A model generated the notes under the pieces. The model was not told where the DNA came from. It worked only from the letters and a program-made list of their open reading frames with translations, and made no database searches. 35,651 nt of DNA from Lentisphaeria bacterium (lineage in GTDB: Bacteria > Verrucomicrobiota > Lentisphaeria > Victivallales > UBA1829), in NCBI GenBank assembly GCA_017455665.1, contig JAFSZN010000166.1:1-35651 (forward strand), read 5' to 3'. The first letter of the stretch is position 1; every line of letters starts with the position of its first letter. A program made the translations under genes and the position numbers. Positions 15,268 through 23,665 of the stretch are shown here, piece by piece.

Positions 15268-16515
15268 TCAGGCGCGGCCTCCGCACGCGGCGGCTTTGAA
15301 CGCCTCGTATGCGTCGGGGAAGGGGGACAGGGCGCGTTCGAGGATGCCGTGGATGTGCGCGATGGCGACGCCGTAGTTGGTGAACGGGACGCCCTGTTCG
15401 CGGCAGTGCAGGATGCGCGACAGGACGGCGCGGCGGTTGAAGGTGCATGCGCCGCAGTGGAGCACCAGGTCATATTGCGTGAGGTCGTCGGGGAAATCGG
15501 CTCCGGCCGCCATGGTGAATTCGATGCCGTCGGCATGGCGGTATTCGCGGATCCAGCGCGGGAGCTTCACGCGCCCGATGTCGTCGCCGATGGGATGATG
15601 CGTGCACGCCTCCGCCACGAGCACGCGGGAACCGTCGTGCAGGCGGTCGATCGCGGCGGCTCCGGCGGAGCATGCGGCGAGGTCGCCCTTCATGCGCGCG
15701 AGCAGAATGGAGAAGGATGTGAGCGGGATCTCGGGCGGCACGGAACGCGAGGCGATACCGAACGCCTGGGAATCGGTCACGGCGAGCGCGGGCAGCGTTG
15801 TCAGGCGCGCGAGCATGTCCGCGATGCGGTGTTCGGTCACGCACAGGCAGAGCGCGTCGTGGTCGAGCGTGTCGCGGATCGCCTGGACTTCCGGCAGGAT
15901 CATGCGCCCCTTCGGCGCTTCCTTGTCGATGGGCGTGATGAGCAGCACGGAGTCGCCGGGGTTGATGAGGTCGCCGAGCATGGGGCGCGCGCCGAGGAAT
16001 CCTTCGGGCGCGGCGTTGACCAGCGCGGCGCGGAGCGCGGCAAGCCCGGCGCCCGTTTGCGCGGAGACTTCGACGTGGGGTATTTTGTCCGCGTCGAGTT
16101 TTGCAAGAAGCGCGGGATCGGGCACGGCAGCGTCGGCTTTCGTGAAGACCGCGATCAGCGGCGTGGCGCGTCCGCGGAAGAGCGCGAGCACGTCCTCCTC
16201 CGTCTTGCTCCAGCCGCCGTCGGTCACGATCAGCGCGAGGTCGGTCCGGTCGAAGATGCGGCGGCTTTTCTCGACGCGCATCCCGCCGAGCGCGGTCGGA
16301 TCTTCGTCGAGCCCGGCGGTGTCGATGAAGAGCACTGGCCCGAGCGGGGGCAGCTCCATGGGTTTTTCGACGGGATCTGTGGTGGTGCCGGGGACGTCGG
16401 AGACGATGACGACGTCCTGCCCGGCGAGCGCGTTGAGCAGGGAGGATTTTCCGGCGTTGCGCCTGCCGAAGAAACCGATCTGGAGGCGGAGCCCTTTAGG
16501 CGTGTTCTGGATCAT
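15268..16515 (-). CDS. hydF: [FeFe]-hydrogenase H-cluster maturation GTPase HydF
   Basis: This is a 415-residue cytoplasmic scaffold protein that assembles the two-iron subcluster and hands it to [FeFe]-hydrogenase. The N-terminal GTPase domain has the P-loop GRRNAGKSS (17-25), the switch-region threonines PGTTTDP, DTAG (65-68) and TKAD (125-128). A dimerisation domain follows. The C-terminal iron-sulfur site has the HydF signature C-x-H-x(about 47)-C-x-x-C: C304, H306, C354 and C357 (in EACTHHP and HCGAC). All key residues are present, so the protein should be functional. HydE, HydG and the hydrogenase are not in the window. It sits between a beta-galactosidase gene (27 bases upstream) and an MFS gene, an unexpected place. 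Confidence 0.95.
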   Translation of the reverse strand: MIQNTPKGLRLQIGFFGRRNAGKSSLLNALAGQDVVIVSDVPGTTTDPVEKPMELPPLGPVLFIDTAGLDEDPTALGGMRVEKSRRIFDRTDLALIVTDGGWSKTEEDVLALFRGRATPLIAVFTKADAAVPDPALLAKLDADKIPHVEVSAQTGAGLAALRAALVNAAPEGFLGARPMLGDLINPGDSVLLITPIDKEAPKGRMILPEVQAIRDTLDHDALCLCVTEHRIADMLARLTTLPALAVTDSQAFGIASRSVPPEIPLTSFSILLARMKGDLAACSAGAAAIDRLHDGSRVLVAEACTHHPIGDDIGRVKLPRWIREYRHADGIEFTMAAGADFPDDLTQYDLVLHCGACTFNRRAVLSRILHCREQGVPFTNYGVAIAHIHGILERALSPFPDAYEAFKAAACGGRA

Positions 16516-16542
16516 GTTCTGGACCGGGTGATGGCGGATTCT

Positions 16543-19416
16543 TTATTTCGAGGAATCTGCCTTTTGGTTTTTTCCCGGCGTGATGAAGACGATGTCGCCA
16601 AGGAGAATGTGCCCTATGTTGTCCGGCTGCATCAGGACATTGAGTTCGGCTTTTTCAACGCCTTTTTTCAGGGGGATGACGGCATCCGCGGCGGAAAAAG
16701 TCTTCCTGTTCAGGATGAGTTTGCCGTTGAGGTGGATCTCCGCTTTTCCCGTCATGTTCTTGAAGCAGAGCGAGCCGCCGTTTTCGGTGATGTCGGGCGG
16801 GAGTTTGAAGTTGATGTAGTAGATCACCCAGTCTTTCGGTTTCAGAGAGAGCATCTCGCCCGGTTTTGCCTCCGAGAGTTTGGCGATCTCTTCGCCGGAG
16901 TCTTCCGACAGGAGCTCGGGTTTTTCGGCGGACGGGAGCGAAGCGCGCCAGCCATCGAGCGTGACCTCATGGTTCATGAAGCCTTCGATGACCGGGATCC
17001 CCGGGGCGGAAGTCGTTTTGATGGTGCAGGACGCGGACTTCATGCCTTCGCTTTTCGCTGTGATCTCGATCGAGCCTTTTTTTCCGCGTTCGGACTGGAC
17101 GATGAGTTGCGCGTAGCCGTTGAAAAGCGGACGGGAATCGGCTTTTTCGCTGAGCGTGCAGGTGGGGTCGCCGTTGCCGACGCCGATGTTGCGTCCGGTT
17201 CCCGAGACCGTGAATTCGACGGGGATTTTCGCGGTCGGGACGAAGCGTCCGGAAGCGTCGACGGCGTAGACCGTGACGGGAACGGCGTCACGTCCGTCCG
17301 CCTTGATCTCGGTGCGGTCCGGGACAAGCTTGAGTCCGGCAGGCTCTCCTGTGGTCTCGATCTGGGTGCGGATGACTTCCTGTCCGCCTTTCCTGCCGAT
17401 GATGACCAGCGTACCCGGCTCGTACTTGATCTTCTGCGTCAGCATGTCGTATGGATCGACCTTGAATGTGCCGAGGTTCTGGTTGTTGAGGACAAATGTC
17501 ACCTCGTCCACGTTCGTCGCGCAGAAGACGTCGATGTCCTGTCCTTCCCTGCCGTCGAAATTCCAATGGTTCGGCGCGGTCTGGAGGACCGGCTTGTCGG
17601 TCCACAGCGCCTGGCGGATGTAGAATGCGGTTTTCGGGAACCCGCAGAGGTCCATGCATCCGAAATAGCTGCTGTTGGCGGGGAATTTGTTGTTGTAGGG
17701 CGTCGGCTCTCCGTGGTAGTCGAAGCCGGTCCAGACGAACGAGCCGGAGAGGAAACGGCGGTTCATGACGGTCTCCCAGTCCTTGCGGTGGGTGGTCCCC
17801 CAGCTGGCGGCGTCGACGTCGTAGGATGTGCTGATGAGCTTTTCCCGGTCAGTGGCGAATTCGCCGCGCGTCTCGAACGCGCTGGCGCCTTCCGTGAGCA
17901 GGATCGGGATGTTCGGGTATTCGGAATGGAATTTGTCGATATTGCCGTACTGATAGTTGAACCCGACGATGTCGAGGACGTTGCGGGCGCTTTCTCTTGA
18001 GAAGAAACCGCCGTTCATGGCTGCGAGCACGGGCCTCGTCGCATCCTCGGACTTGACGGCTTTGACAAGTGCGCGGGCGATCTCCTGTCCGCGGAATTCG
18101 CCCTGCAGAGGCTCTTCATTGAAGATGCTCCAGGCGATGACGGACGGGTGGTTGCGGTCGCGGCGGACATGCGCCTTGACATAATCGATCCAGTCCGGCC
18201 CGGCGTTGAACGTACGGTTTTCGTCGATGACGAGCAGGCCGTACTTGTCGCAGAGGTCGAGGATGTTTTCGCTCGGGGGATTATGGGCGCAGCGGTATGC
18301 GTTCGCGCCCATCTCCTTGAGCTTTTTGATGCGGAATTCCTCAATGGCGGCTGGGACGGCGACCCCGACGCCCGCGTGGTCCTGGTGGTTGCAGACGCCT
18401 TTGAGCTTCATCGGCTTGCCGTTGATGGAGAACCCGTTCGTGAAATCGAACTTGAAGGTGCGGACTCCGAAGTTGACGGTCTTTTCATCGAAAACACGCG
18501 CGTCGTTTTTGAGCGTGACTTTGAGCTGGTAAAGCGAGGGCGAGTCGGGAGACCAGGTCTTCGGCGAACCGATCCGGATGGAGTACGGGACGCGGGACGT
18601 TCCGTTTGCGGGGAGGATCGGGAGGAACCGCTTGGATTCGATCTTTTTCCCGTCTGGTGAGATGATGTCGATGTCCATGGAGGGCGAAGCGTCGCTGGGG
18701 GTGTCGTTGACCAGTTCCACGTGCCCGCTGACATTCCATCCGTCAAGCTTGACTTCCGCGTTGACCAGAACGCCCGACTCCGTGGCGATATGGACCGGGT
18801 CGCTGACGATAAGCTTGACGTCACGGTAGATGCCGGCGCCTTCGTACCACCAGCCTTCGAACACGGCGGCATTGACCTCGACCGCGATCACATTGTCTCG
18901 TCCGAACATCAGCGCCGGCGTGATGTCCATGGTAATGGTGTTGTATCCGCTGAAATTGTGGTGGAAGAGCGTCTGGTTGATCCAGAACGTCGAGTGCGTG
19001 GCGATGCCGCCGAACTGAAGCTCCACGCGCTTGCTTTTCCACGAGGCCGGCACAAAGAAGCGTTTGCGGTAATACCCCCAGCCGCGTTTGCGGTACCCCT
19101 GTTCGCCGTCCTCTTCCGGATAGAATCCGTCCTCGGCCGCCCAGTCATGGGGCAGGACGACGGGCCGGTAGTCCCGATCGTCGAAATCAAGCGCAGAAAA
19201 CGGCCATACGACGTCCGACGTGGCGGCCTTCGCACCTGCCCAGATGGATTTGTGTTCCTTGTATTCCTTCGGGGCGATCTGATGGTCCGAATGAAGGAAC
19301 ATCCAGCCGGGATTGAAGTCGTAGACCTCGGATGCGAAAGACGGTCCGGCGAGCAGAAGCAGAAAGAGGAACAGACTGATGCTTTCGACGGAGGCTCTGT
19401 TTGTTTTCGTATTCAT
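16543..19416 (-). CDS. Secreted glycoside hydrolase family 2, beta-galactosidase type
   Basis: This is a 957-residue exported enzyme. The start at 19414-19416 (MNTKTNRASVESISLFLFLL) has GAAAGGA nine bases upstream; an ATG nine bases earlier directly abuts that site and is less likely. A signal peptide spans about residues 1-28 (cleavage near SFAS). Domains in order: jelly roll (about 33-215, with PHDW and GGIATHSTFWINQ), Ig-like (about 215-320) and TIM barrel (about 325-600) with acid/base E434 in WSIFNEE and nucleophile E509 in LLTEGAS. A DUF4982-like domain (about 610-690; HWNFDGREGQ, then NVDEVTFVLNNQ), an Ig-like domain and a C-terminal beta-sandwich follow. The layout matches Bacteroidetes/PVC beta-galactosidases. 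Codons are less strictly GC-ending than in the other GH2. Confidence 0.93.
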   Translation of the reverse strand: MNTKTNRASVESISLFLFLLLLAGPSFASEVYDFNPGWMFLHSDHQIAPKEYKEHKSIWAGAKAATSDVVWPFSALDFDDRDYRPVVLPHDWAAEDGFYPEEDGEQGYRKRGWGYYRKRFFVPASWKSKRVELQFGGIATHSTFWINQTLFHHNFSGYNTITMDITPALMFGRDNVIAVEVNAAVFEGWWYEGAGIYRDVKLIVSDPVHIATESGVLVNAEVKLDGWNVSGHVELVNDTPSDASPSMDIDIISPDGKKIESKRFLPILPANGTSRVPYSIRIGSPKTWSPDSPSLYQLKVTLKNDARVFDEKTVNFGVRTFKFDFTNGFSINGKPMKLKGVCNHQDHAGVGVAVPAAIEEFRIKKLKEMGANAYRCAHNPPSENILDLCDKYGLLVIDENRTFNAGPDWIDYVKAHVRRDRNHPSVIAWSIFNEEPLQGEFRGQEIARALVKAVKSEDATRPVLAAMNGGFFSRESARNVLDIVGFNYQYGNIDKFHSEYPNIPILLTEGASAFETRGEFATDREKLISTSYDVDAASWGTTHRKDWETVMNRRFLSGSFVWTGFDYHGEPTPYNNKFPANSSYFGCMDLCGFPKTAFYIRQALWTDKPVLQTAPNHWNFDGREGQDIDVFCATNVDEVTFVLNNQNLGTFKVDPYDMLTQKIKYEPGTLVIIGRKGGQEVIRTQIETTGEPAGLKLVPDRTEIKADGRDAVPVTVYAVDASGRFVPTAKIPVEFTVSGTGRNIGVGNGDPTCTLSEKADSRPLFNGYAQLIVQSERGKKGSIEITAKSEGMKSASCTIKTTSAPGIPVIEGFMNHEVTLDGWRASLPSAEKPELLSEDSGEEIAKLSEAKPGEMLSLKPKDWVIYYINFKLPPDITENGGSLCFKNMTGKAEIHLNGKLILNRKTFSAADAVIPLKKGVEKAELNVLMQPDNIGHILLGDIVFITPGKNQKADSSK

Positions 19417-19502
19417 ACAAAGCATTCCTTTCTTTTTTGTTCCGCATCATGGGCGGGAACAGATTGGAGCCAGGACAAAACGGTAAAAAATCATACCAAA
19501 AT

Positions 19503-19531
19503 AATATAGCACACTGGAAAGGCGGAATCAA
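19503..19531 (-). promoter_or_regulatory. Predicted promoter of the beta-galactosidase - hydF - MFS cluster
   Basis: On the minus strand, TTGATT (19526-19531) and TATATT (19503-19508) are 17 bases apart, with GTGC directly before the -10 box as in the metK promoter. The leader of about 80 nt contains a TGTTCC/GGAACA hairpin. Confidence 0.7.
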
Positions 19532-19603
19532 CCCCGCGCGGAAAAAACGTGCGGATTTTCCTTTGCCGGAGCCTGTTGGAACAAAGAAGGAAACGCGGCC
19601 GCG

Positions 19604-20323
19604 TCAGAAGGAGACGTTGATGTCGCCGGAGATCGAGGTCGGGGGAGGGATGAGCTTCATCCCCATGGAGTTCAGCCAGTCCTGGTCCCAGGTGTTGAGC
19701 ATCTTCGGATCCGTGGGCGGTCCGAACGGGTTCAGGTCGATCACGAGGATCTCGTCCTTGGACGTGAAGTAGATGTCGAGCACGATGTCCGGTTCGGGGA
19801 GCACCCAAAAGTTCCTGTCGATGAAGTCGACGGCGAGCGTCCAGTATTTCTCGCGGGATTTCTCCAGACGAGGATAATTGCGCGTCATCCAGTACTGGCT
19901 CATCGCGCGCAGCTTGCCGTTCTTCACGAACAGGCGGAACTCGCGGGCTGAATCCATGCGGCGGAACGGACGGACGCAGAGGGCGGAGACCATGCCGTTC
20001 TGAGCGGCGTTCCGCACCTTCGCGCTCTGCGTCAGGAAATACCAGGCGCTGTGGGCGGAGCGGACCGCGCCGCGTTTTTCCTCGAAACGGACGGTGTCGG
20101 TCGGCGCGACGAGGTCGGTCCCCACGAAGCGCGTGAACGGGAATTTGCTCATGGCGCTCTCAAGTCGGTCGATCACGTTTTTCGCGATGCCGGATTCCGA
20201 ATCGCCCTCCTGAAGCGCCTTGATCTCGATATCCATCAGGAACACGAAGTTGGTCGGCAGGGAATATACGGAAAGACGCGGATACCAGTTCTGGATCCTG
20301 CAGTGTTCGAGTGTTTTGTTCAT
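19604..20323 (-). CDS. Bacterial Cdc123/D123-family ATP-grasp-like protein
   Basis: This 239-residue protein shows the pattern of the D123 (Cdc123) family. An N-terminal NWYPRLSVYSLP corresponds to the family's W-Y-P region, KFPFTRFVGTDLVAPTD follows at 60-76, and the core RPFRRMDSAREFRLFVKNGK lies at 118-137. The metal/ATP-binding end motif LDIYFT (182-187) then VIDLNPFGPPTD (194-205) matches D-x-N-P-x-G-P-x-T-D of eukaryotic Cdc123. In eukaryotes Cdc123 is an assembly chaperone for initiation factor eIF2. The family has an ATP-grasp fold, and for bacterial members roles in protein or peptide modification have been proposed. The gene has AAAGGAG at a good distance and is the last of a gltX - def - membrane protein - D123 run. 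Its bacterial target is unknown. Confidence 0.88.
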   Translation of the reverse strand: MNKTLEHCRIQNWYPRLSVYSLPTNFVFLMDIEIKALQEGDSESGIAKNVIDRLESAMSKFPFTRFVGTDLVAPTDTVRFEEKRGAVRSAHSAWYFLTQSAKVRNAAQNGMVSALCVRPFRRMDSAREFRLFVKNGKLRAMSQYWMTRNYPRLEKSREKYWTLAVDFIDRNFWVLPEPDIVLDIYFTSKDEILVIDLNPFGPPTDPKMLNTWDQDWLNSMGMKLIPPPTSISGDINVSF

Positions 20324-20350
20324 AGTGTGCCGTCTCCTTTCGACAGGCGG

Positions 20351-21376
20351 TTAAAAATCGGAATCGTCGAAATCGTCGTCTTTCCGGTCGATCTGAGGGC
20401 AGACTTTCCGGATGACCGCCCGGAATGCGAAGAGCTGGTAGACGAAAAAGATTCCGACGAAAAGAAGCTGGAACGAGATAATTCTGTCACCGCCGGCGGC
20501 GTCGAACAGCGTGGCGGCGATCTGGGCGGGGAAGGTGGAATAGACCATGATCGTCAGGACGTTTCTGAAGATGATCCCCTTCGGAAGCGTGGACGCGCGC
20601 AGGTACTGGACCAGCGACACCAGCAGCACGATCAGGCCGATCTCCAGGAAATTCCGCGCGAACGTGGTCAGAAGAATGATCGCGGTCAGCATGGAAAGTG
20701 CGAAACTGGCGGCCTGCGAACCTGTGGTCAGGACCGGAGCGGCGCTTTCTTCGGACGGGGCGGCATTTTCCGCGTTTTTACCCGGCGTGGCGAAATCCCT
20801 CTTCAGCGTCTCGGCGAACCCGGGGCCGGAGAACATCTCCCAGCGCGCGCCGATGCTGTTGAGATCGGCGTTCTTTCCCCCGGAGAGCGAGGCGTAGAGC
20901 ATGGACGCGGGCAGGAAACTTGCGTAGAAAAGGTCCTCGCCCTTCCAGTTGACGGATGCCCAGGACGCCAGACCGCCGGGCAGGATGACGATGCCGTGGT
21001 CGGAGGTGCGGCCTGCGTTGAAATCCTCGCTCGCGAACGTGTTCCCGGGGTAGTATTCCAACGTGATGTAAGGCAGCTTGAAGCGGCGCGGCGTACCAGG
21101 TTCCTTCTGGAACGAAATCGTTTCCGGCGTGACCTCGAACGCCCCGATCTCCTCGTCAAGGTTGCGTCCGGCGCGCTCGAACACGCTTTTCTGCACCAGC
21201 GTCCCGACGACCGCCGCCATGATGGAGCAGAGGACGGTCAGCAGGAAGAACCGCCAGACGGCGCGGGCGGGCGAAGACTCGTAGATCTCGGTCATGATCT
21301 TCGTGCCGGCGCACAGGCGCATGGTCGTGGTGAGGAAGCCGGGCGCGGACCCGGTGTTTGTGCCGGGCAGGGGCAT
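20351..21376 (-). CDS. Polytopic membrane protein of unknown function (DUF1189-like)
   Basis: This protein has about 341 residues. One membrane segment lies near residues 40-60 (FFLLTVLCSIMAAVVGTLV). A soluble domain of some 160 residues rich in aromatic and Gly residues follows (ITLEYYPGNTFASEDFNAGR), then four more membrane segments (about 222-325) and an Asp-rich C-terminus (DRKDDDFDDSDF). The arrangement resembles DUF1189-type proteins, but I could not confirm this and no function is known. The ATG at 21374-21376 follows the def stop by two bases and uses the AGGAGG inside def, so the genes are translationally coupled. An ATG at 21293-21295 (MTEIYESS) is an alternative start. The open frame continues far upstream through gltX, but that part is only a shadow. 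Confidence 0.75.
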   Translation of the reverse strand: MPLPGTNTGSAPGFLTTTMRLCAGTKIMTEIYESSPARAVWRFFLLTVLCSIMAAVVGTLVQKSVFERAGRNLDEEIGAFEVTPETISFQKEPGTPRRFKLPYITLEYYPGNTFASEDFNAGRTSDHGIVILPGGLASWASVNWKGEDLFYASFLPASMLYASLSGGKNADLNSIGARWEMFSGPGFAETLKRDFATPGKNAENAAPSEESAAPVLTTGSQAASFALSMLTAIILLTTFARNFLEIGLIVLLVSLVQYLRASTLPKGIIFRNVLTIMVYSTFPAQIAATLFDAAGGDRIISFQLLFVGIFFVYQLFAFRAVIRKVCPQIDRKDDDFDDSDF

Positions 21377-21378
21377 GG

Positions 21379-21987
21379 TCAGACGAGCCTCCTGACTTTG
21401 AAGCCGCGGGGGCCGTTCTTTTTGATGATCTTTTCGACGCGCCTGGAAATGGACGGATAGACGTCCGGGTCGACTTTCTGGACGAACACGATGCCGTCGA
21501 GGTGGTCGAGTTCGTGCTGGACGACGCGCGCGAGGAGTCCGCCGCATTCGAGGACGAATTCGGAGCCGTCGAGCAGCATGGATTTGAGCACGACGGCGTC
21601 GCTGCGCATGACGCGTCCGTAGACCTCCGGCACGCTCAGACAGCCTTCGTCGAACGGGCAGAGGTTGCCGGAGTACGAGACGATCTCCGGGTTGATCAGC
21701 GTGATCGGCATCTTCGGGAGAAGCTTGCGTTCGCCCTCCGAATGAAGCGGAAGCTCGTTGCCGTCCTCGTCGGTCGGCGGCTCGATGTCGATGGTCACGA
21801 TGCGCTGGAGCAGGCCGACCTGGTTTCCGGCGAGGCCGATCCCGTGCGATTTGTACATGATGTCGAGCATCGCCTCGGAAATGCGTTCCGTCTCCTCGGT
21901 GATCTGTTCGACCGGGCGCGCCTTCGCCGCCAGGATCGGATCGCCGAGCAGCCGGAGCCTGAGTTTTTCGACCGGGATGTTGTTCAT
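21379..21987 (-). CDS. def: Peptide deformylase
   Basis: This 202-residue metalloenzyme removes the formyl group from nascent N-terminal methionine at the ribosome. All three catalytic motifs are present: GIGLAGNQVG (motif 1, with N before the invariant Q instead of the more usual P), EGCLSVPEVYG (motif 2, metal-binding Cys) and QHELDHLDG (motif 3, HExxH). An acidic insertion of about 15 residues after motif 1 (PPTDEDGNELPLHSEG) makes it longer than E. coli Def (169). AGGAGG lies just before the ATG. It begins 18 bases after the gltX stop and abuts the membrane-protein gene, in an operon of translation-linked genes. Confidence 0.95.
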   Translation of the reverse strand: MNNIPVEKLRLRLLGDPILAAKARPVEQITEETERISEAMLDIMYKSHGIGLAGNQVGLLQRIVTIDIEPPTDEDGNELPLHSEGERKLLPKMPITLINPEIVSYSGNLCPFDEGCLSVPEVYGRVMRSDAVVLKSMLLDGSEFVLECGGLLARVVQHELDHLDGIVFVQKVDPDVYPSISRRVEKIIKKNGPRGFKVRRLV

Positions 21988-22005
21988 GCGTCCTCCTGAA
22001 TGCGT

Positions 22006-23592
22006 TTATGCGGTCGCGGCGAGGGCGGCGCGGATGCGGCGGGCACATTCCTTCACGCCGATGCAGACGACCGTCTCGTAGATGCTGGCGCCGACCGTGA
22101 CGCCGCAGACGGCGACGCGGACGGGCTGGTTGAGGGCGAACTGGGAAAGACCGTCGGCGGCCTCGATGGCGCGGAGCGCGTCTTCGACTGCCTTCGGATC
22201 GTTTTCGGGGAGGGAATCGAACGCGCCGGCGGCTTTCGCGAGTGCGGCGCGCATGGGCTCCGGCGTGAGGAACTTCTTCACGCCCTTCGGATCGTAGTCG
22301 ACCGGGACGGCGAAGAAATACGTCCACGCCGCGAGGTCGGTCATGAGCTTGGTGCGGGTCTGCATCAGGTCCGCCACGGAGTCGAATTTCGCGCGGTCGA
22401 CAGATTCGCGCCACGGATAGGCGGCGGCGAAATCCCATGCGCGTTCGCGGAAGACCGCCGGATCGAGCGCGGCGATGTACTGTCCGTTCAGGTTCGCCAT
22501 CTTTACGGCGTCGAACTGCGCGGGCGAATGCTGGGCGCGGGCGAGGTCGAACGCCTCGACGAGTTCCTCGCGGGACATCTTCTCGCGGTTGTCGCCGGAG
22601 GACCAGCCGAGGAGCGTCAGGTAATTGAAGAGCGCCTCGGGGAGCACGCCCTTGTCGCGGAAATCGCCGACGAACGCGTCGCCGTCGCGCTTGCTGTAGG
22701 GCTTGCCCTGGGCGTTCACGATCATCGGCAGGTGGGCGTAGGACGGGACCTGCGCGCCGAGCGTCTGGAACATGAAGAGATGGCGGTAGGTGTTTTCGAC
22801 GTGGTCGTCGCCGCGCACGATGAGCGTGATGTCCTGCGTGATGTCGTCGCAGACGTTCGCGAGGTGGAAGACCGGGCTGCCGTCGCTGCGGACGATGATG
22901 AAGTCGCGCATGCTGTCGAGCGGCTTGGAGAGGTGCCCCTTGACCATGTCGTCGTAGAAGACTTCGCGGCGCGTGAAGGTCATGGACGCGGCGTGCTCGA
23001 CGGTCTCGACCGCGCCGTTGCCGAGGATGTCGTTGAGCTTGTCGTCCGTGAGCGCGAAGAGCGTCTGCCCGGCGGCGTCGAGGACCGCGAGGTCCTTGAA
23101 TCCGGCGAGGCACGCCTGGTTTTCGACGGGCTTGCCCTTCGGGGAGAGCGTGGTGAACTTCAGGCCGCCGCCGCTGATCTCGACCGCGGTGTCCGGCGCG
23201 AGCGTGTACGAGGCGGGTCCGGCCGTGCGCACGAACGGGAAATCGTCGCAGAAGAAGGGGATGCGGAAGAGGATCGGGGAATGCTCCGTGACGGGTCCGA
23301 GGGGATAGGCGTTGCCGTCGTCCATGAGCTTCTTTGCGGCGTCGAGGTGGTGCTGCGCCTGCGTGGTCTGGTAGAGGACCTCCTCGTCGTAGTCGAGGCC
23401 GAGCCATTCCATGCACTCGAGGAGCGTGTCGATCGCCTCTTTCGTGGAGCGTTCGAGGTCGGTGTCCTCGATTCTGAGAATGAACTTGCCGCCCATGTGG
23501 CGGGCGGCAAGCCAGTTGAAGATCGCGGTGCGGATGTTTCCGATATGGACCTGGCCGGTCGGGGACGGTGCGAATCTGAGTCTGTGCTGCAT
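22006..23592 (-). CDS. gltX: Glutamyl-tRNA synthetase with atypical central segment
   Basis: This 528-residue class I aminoacyl-tRNA synthetase charges tRNA with glutamate. The HIGH-type motif is PSPTGQVHIGN (9-19), the nucleotide-binding RGDDHVENTYRH is at 260-271 and the KMSKS-type motif is KPYSKRDGD (297-305, K301). The connective region between about residues 96 and 212 is unusual. After AYPLGP there is no zinc-type Cys cluster. Instead about 115 residues read SPILFRIPFFCDDFPFVR to ASMTFTRREV, roughly 60 residues more than in E. coli. The C-terminal anticodon-binding part is normal in length. Whether it is discriminating or also charges tRNA-Gln cannot be told. I see no Shine-Dalgarno sequence before the ATG at 23590-23592. 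It is first in a gltX - def - membrane protein - D123 run. Confidence 0.93.
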   Translation of the reverse strand: MQHRLRFAPSPTGQVHIGNIRTAIFNWLAARHMGGKFILRIEDTDLERSTKEAIDTLLECMEWLGLDYDEEVLYQTTQAQHHLDAAKKLMDDGNAYPLGPVTEHSPILFRIPFFCDDFPFVRTAGPASYTLAPDTAVEISGGGLKFTTLSPKGKPVENQACLAGFKDLAVLDAAGQTLFALTDDKLNDILGNGAVETVEHAASMTFTRREVFYDDMVKGHLSKPLDSMRDFIIVRSDGSPVFHLANVCDDITQDITLIVRGDDHVENTYRHLFMFQTLGAQVPSYAHLPMIVNAQGKPYSKRDGDAFVGDFRDKGVLPEALFNYLTLLGWSSGDNREKMSREELVEAFDLARAQHSPAQFDAVKMANLNGQYIAALDPAVFRERAWDFAAAYPWRESVDRAKFDSVADLMQTRTKLMTDLAAWTYFFAVPVDYDPKGVKKFLTPEPMRAALAKAAGAFDSLPENDPKAVEDALRAIEAADGLSQFALNQPVRVAVCGVTVGASIYETVVCIGVKECARRIRAALAATA

Positions 23593-23596
23593 GATG

Positions 23597-23625
23597 GGAA
23601 AAGATGCGGGCCTGTGACGGCCCGC
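23597..23625 (-). terminator. Intrinsic terminator between the TolC-like gene and gltX
   Basis: On the minus strand, GCGGGCC (23619-23625) pairs with GGCCCGC (23606-23612), loop GTCACA, followed by ATCTTTT. It lies after the TolC-like gene and only a few bases before the gltX start codon. Confidence 0.75.
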
Positions 23626-23665
23626 GGATTGTGTTCAGGATTGCGGTTGGAAAGAAGGAAAAGGA

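Noticed and set aside
14335..18000. Very long open frame (1221 codons) on the plus strand
   Set aside because: It lies antisense to the MFS, hydF and beta-galactosidase genes. Its product is Arg/Asp/Gly/His-rich without family motifs, a typical shadow in GC-rich DNA.
19590..19605. Palindrome ACGCGGCCGCGT at the end of the Cdc123-like gene
   Set aside because: It has no loop and only a weak following T-run, so it is not a credible terminator. A 12-base GC palindrome is not rare in such DNA.
21377..23416. Upstream extension of the frame of the membrane-protein gene (to 23416)
   Set aside because: This part is antisense-frame noise over gltX and def (Arg/Pro-rich). The real protein begins at 21376 with a ribosome-binding site in def.
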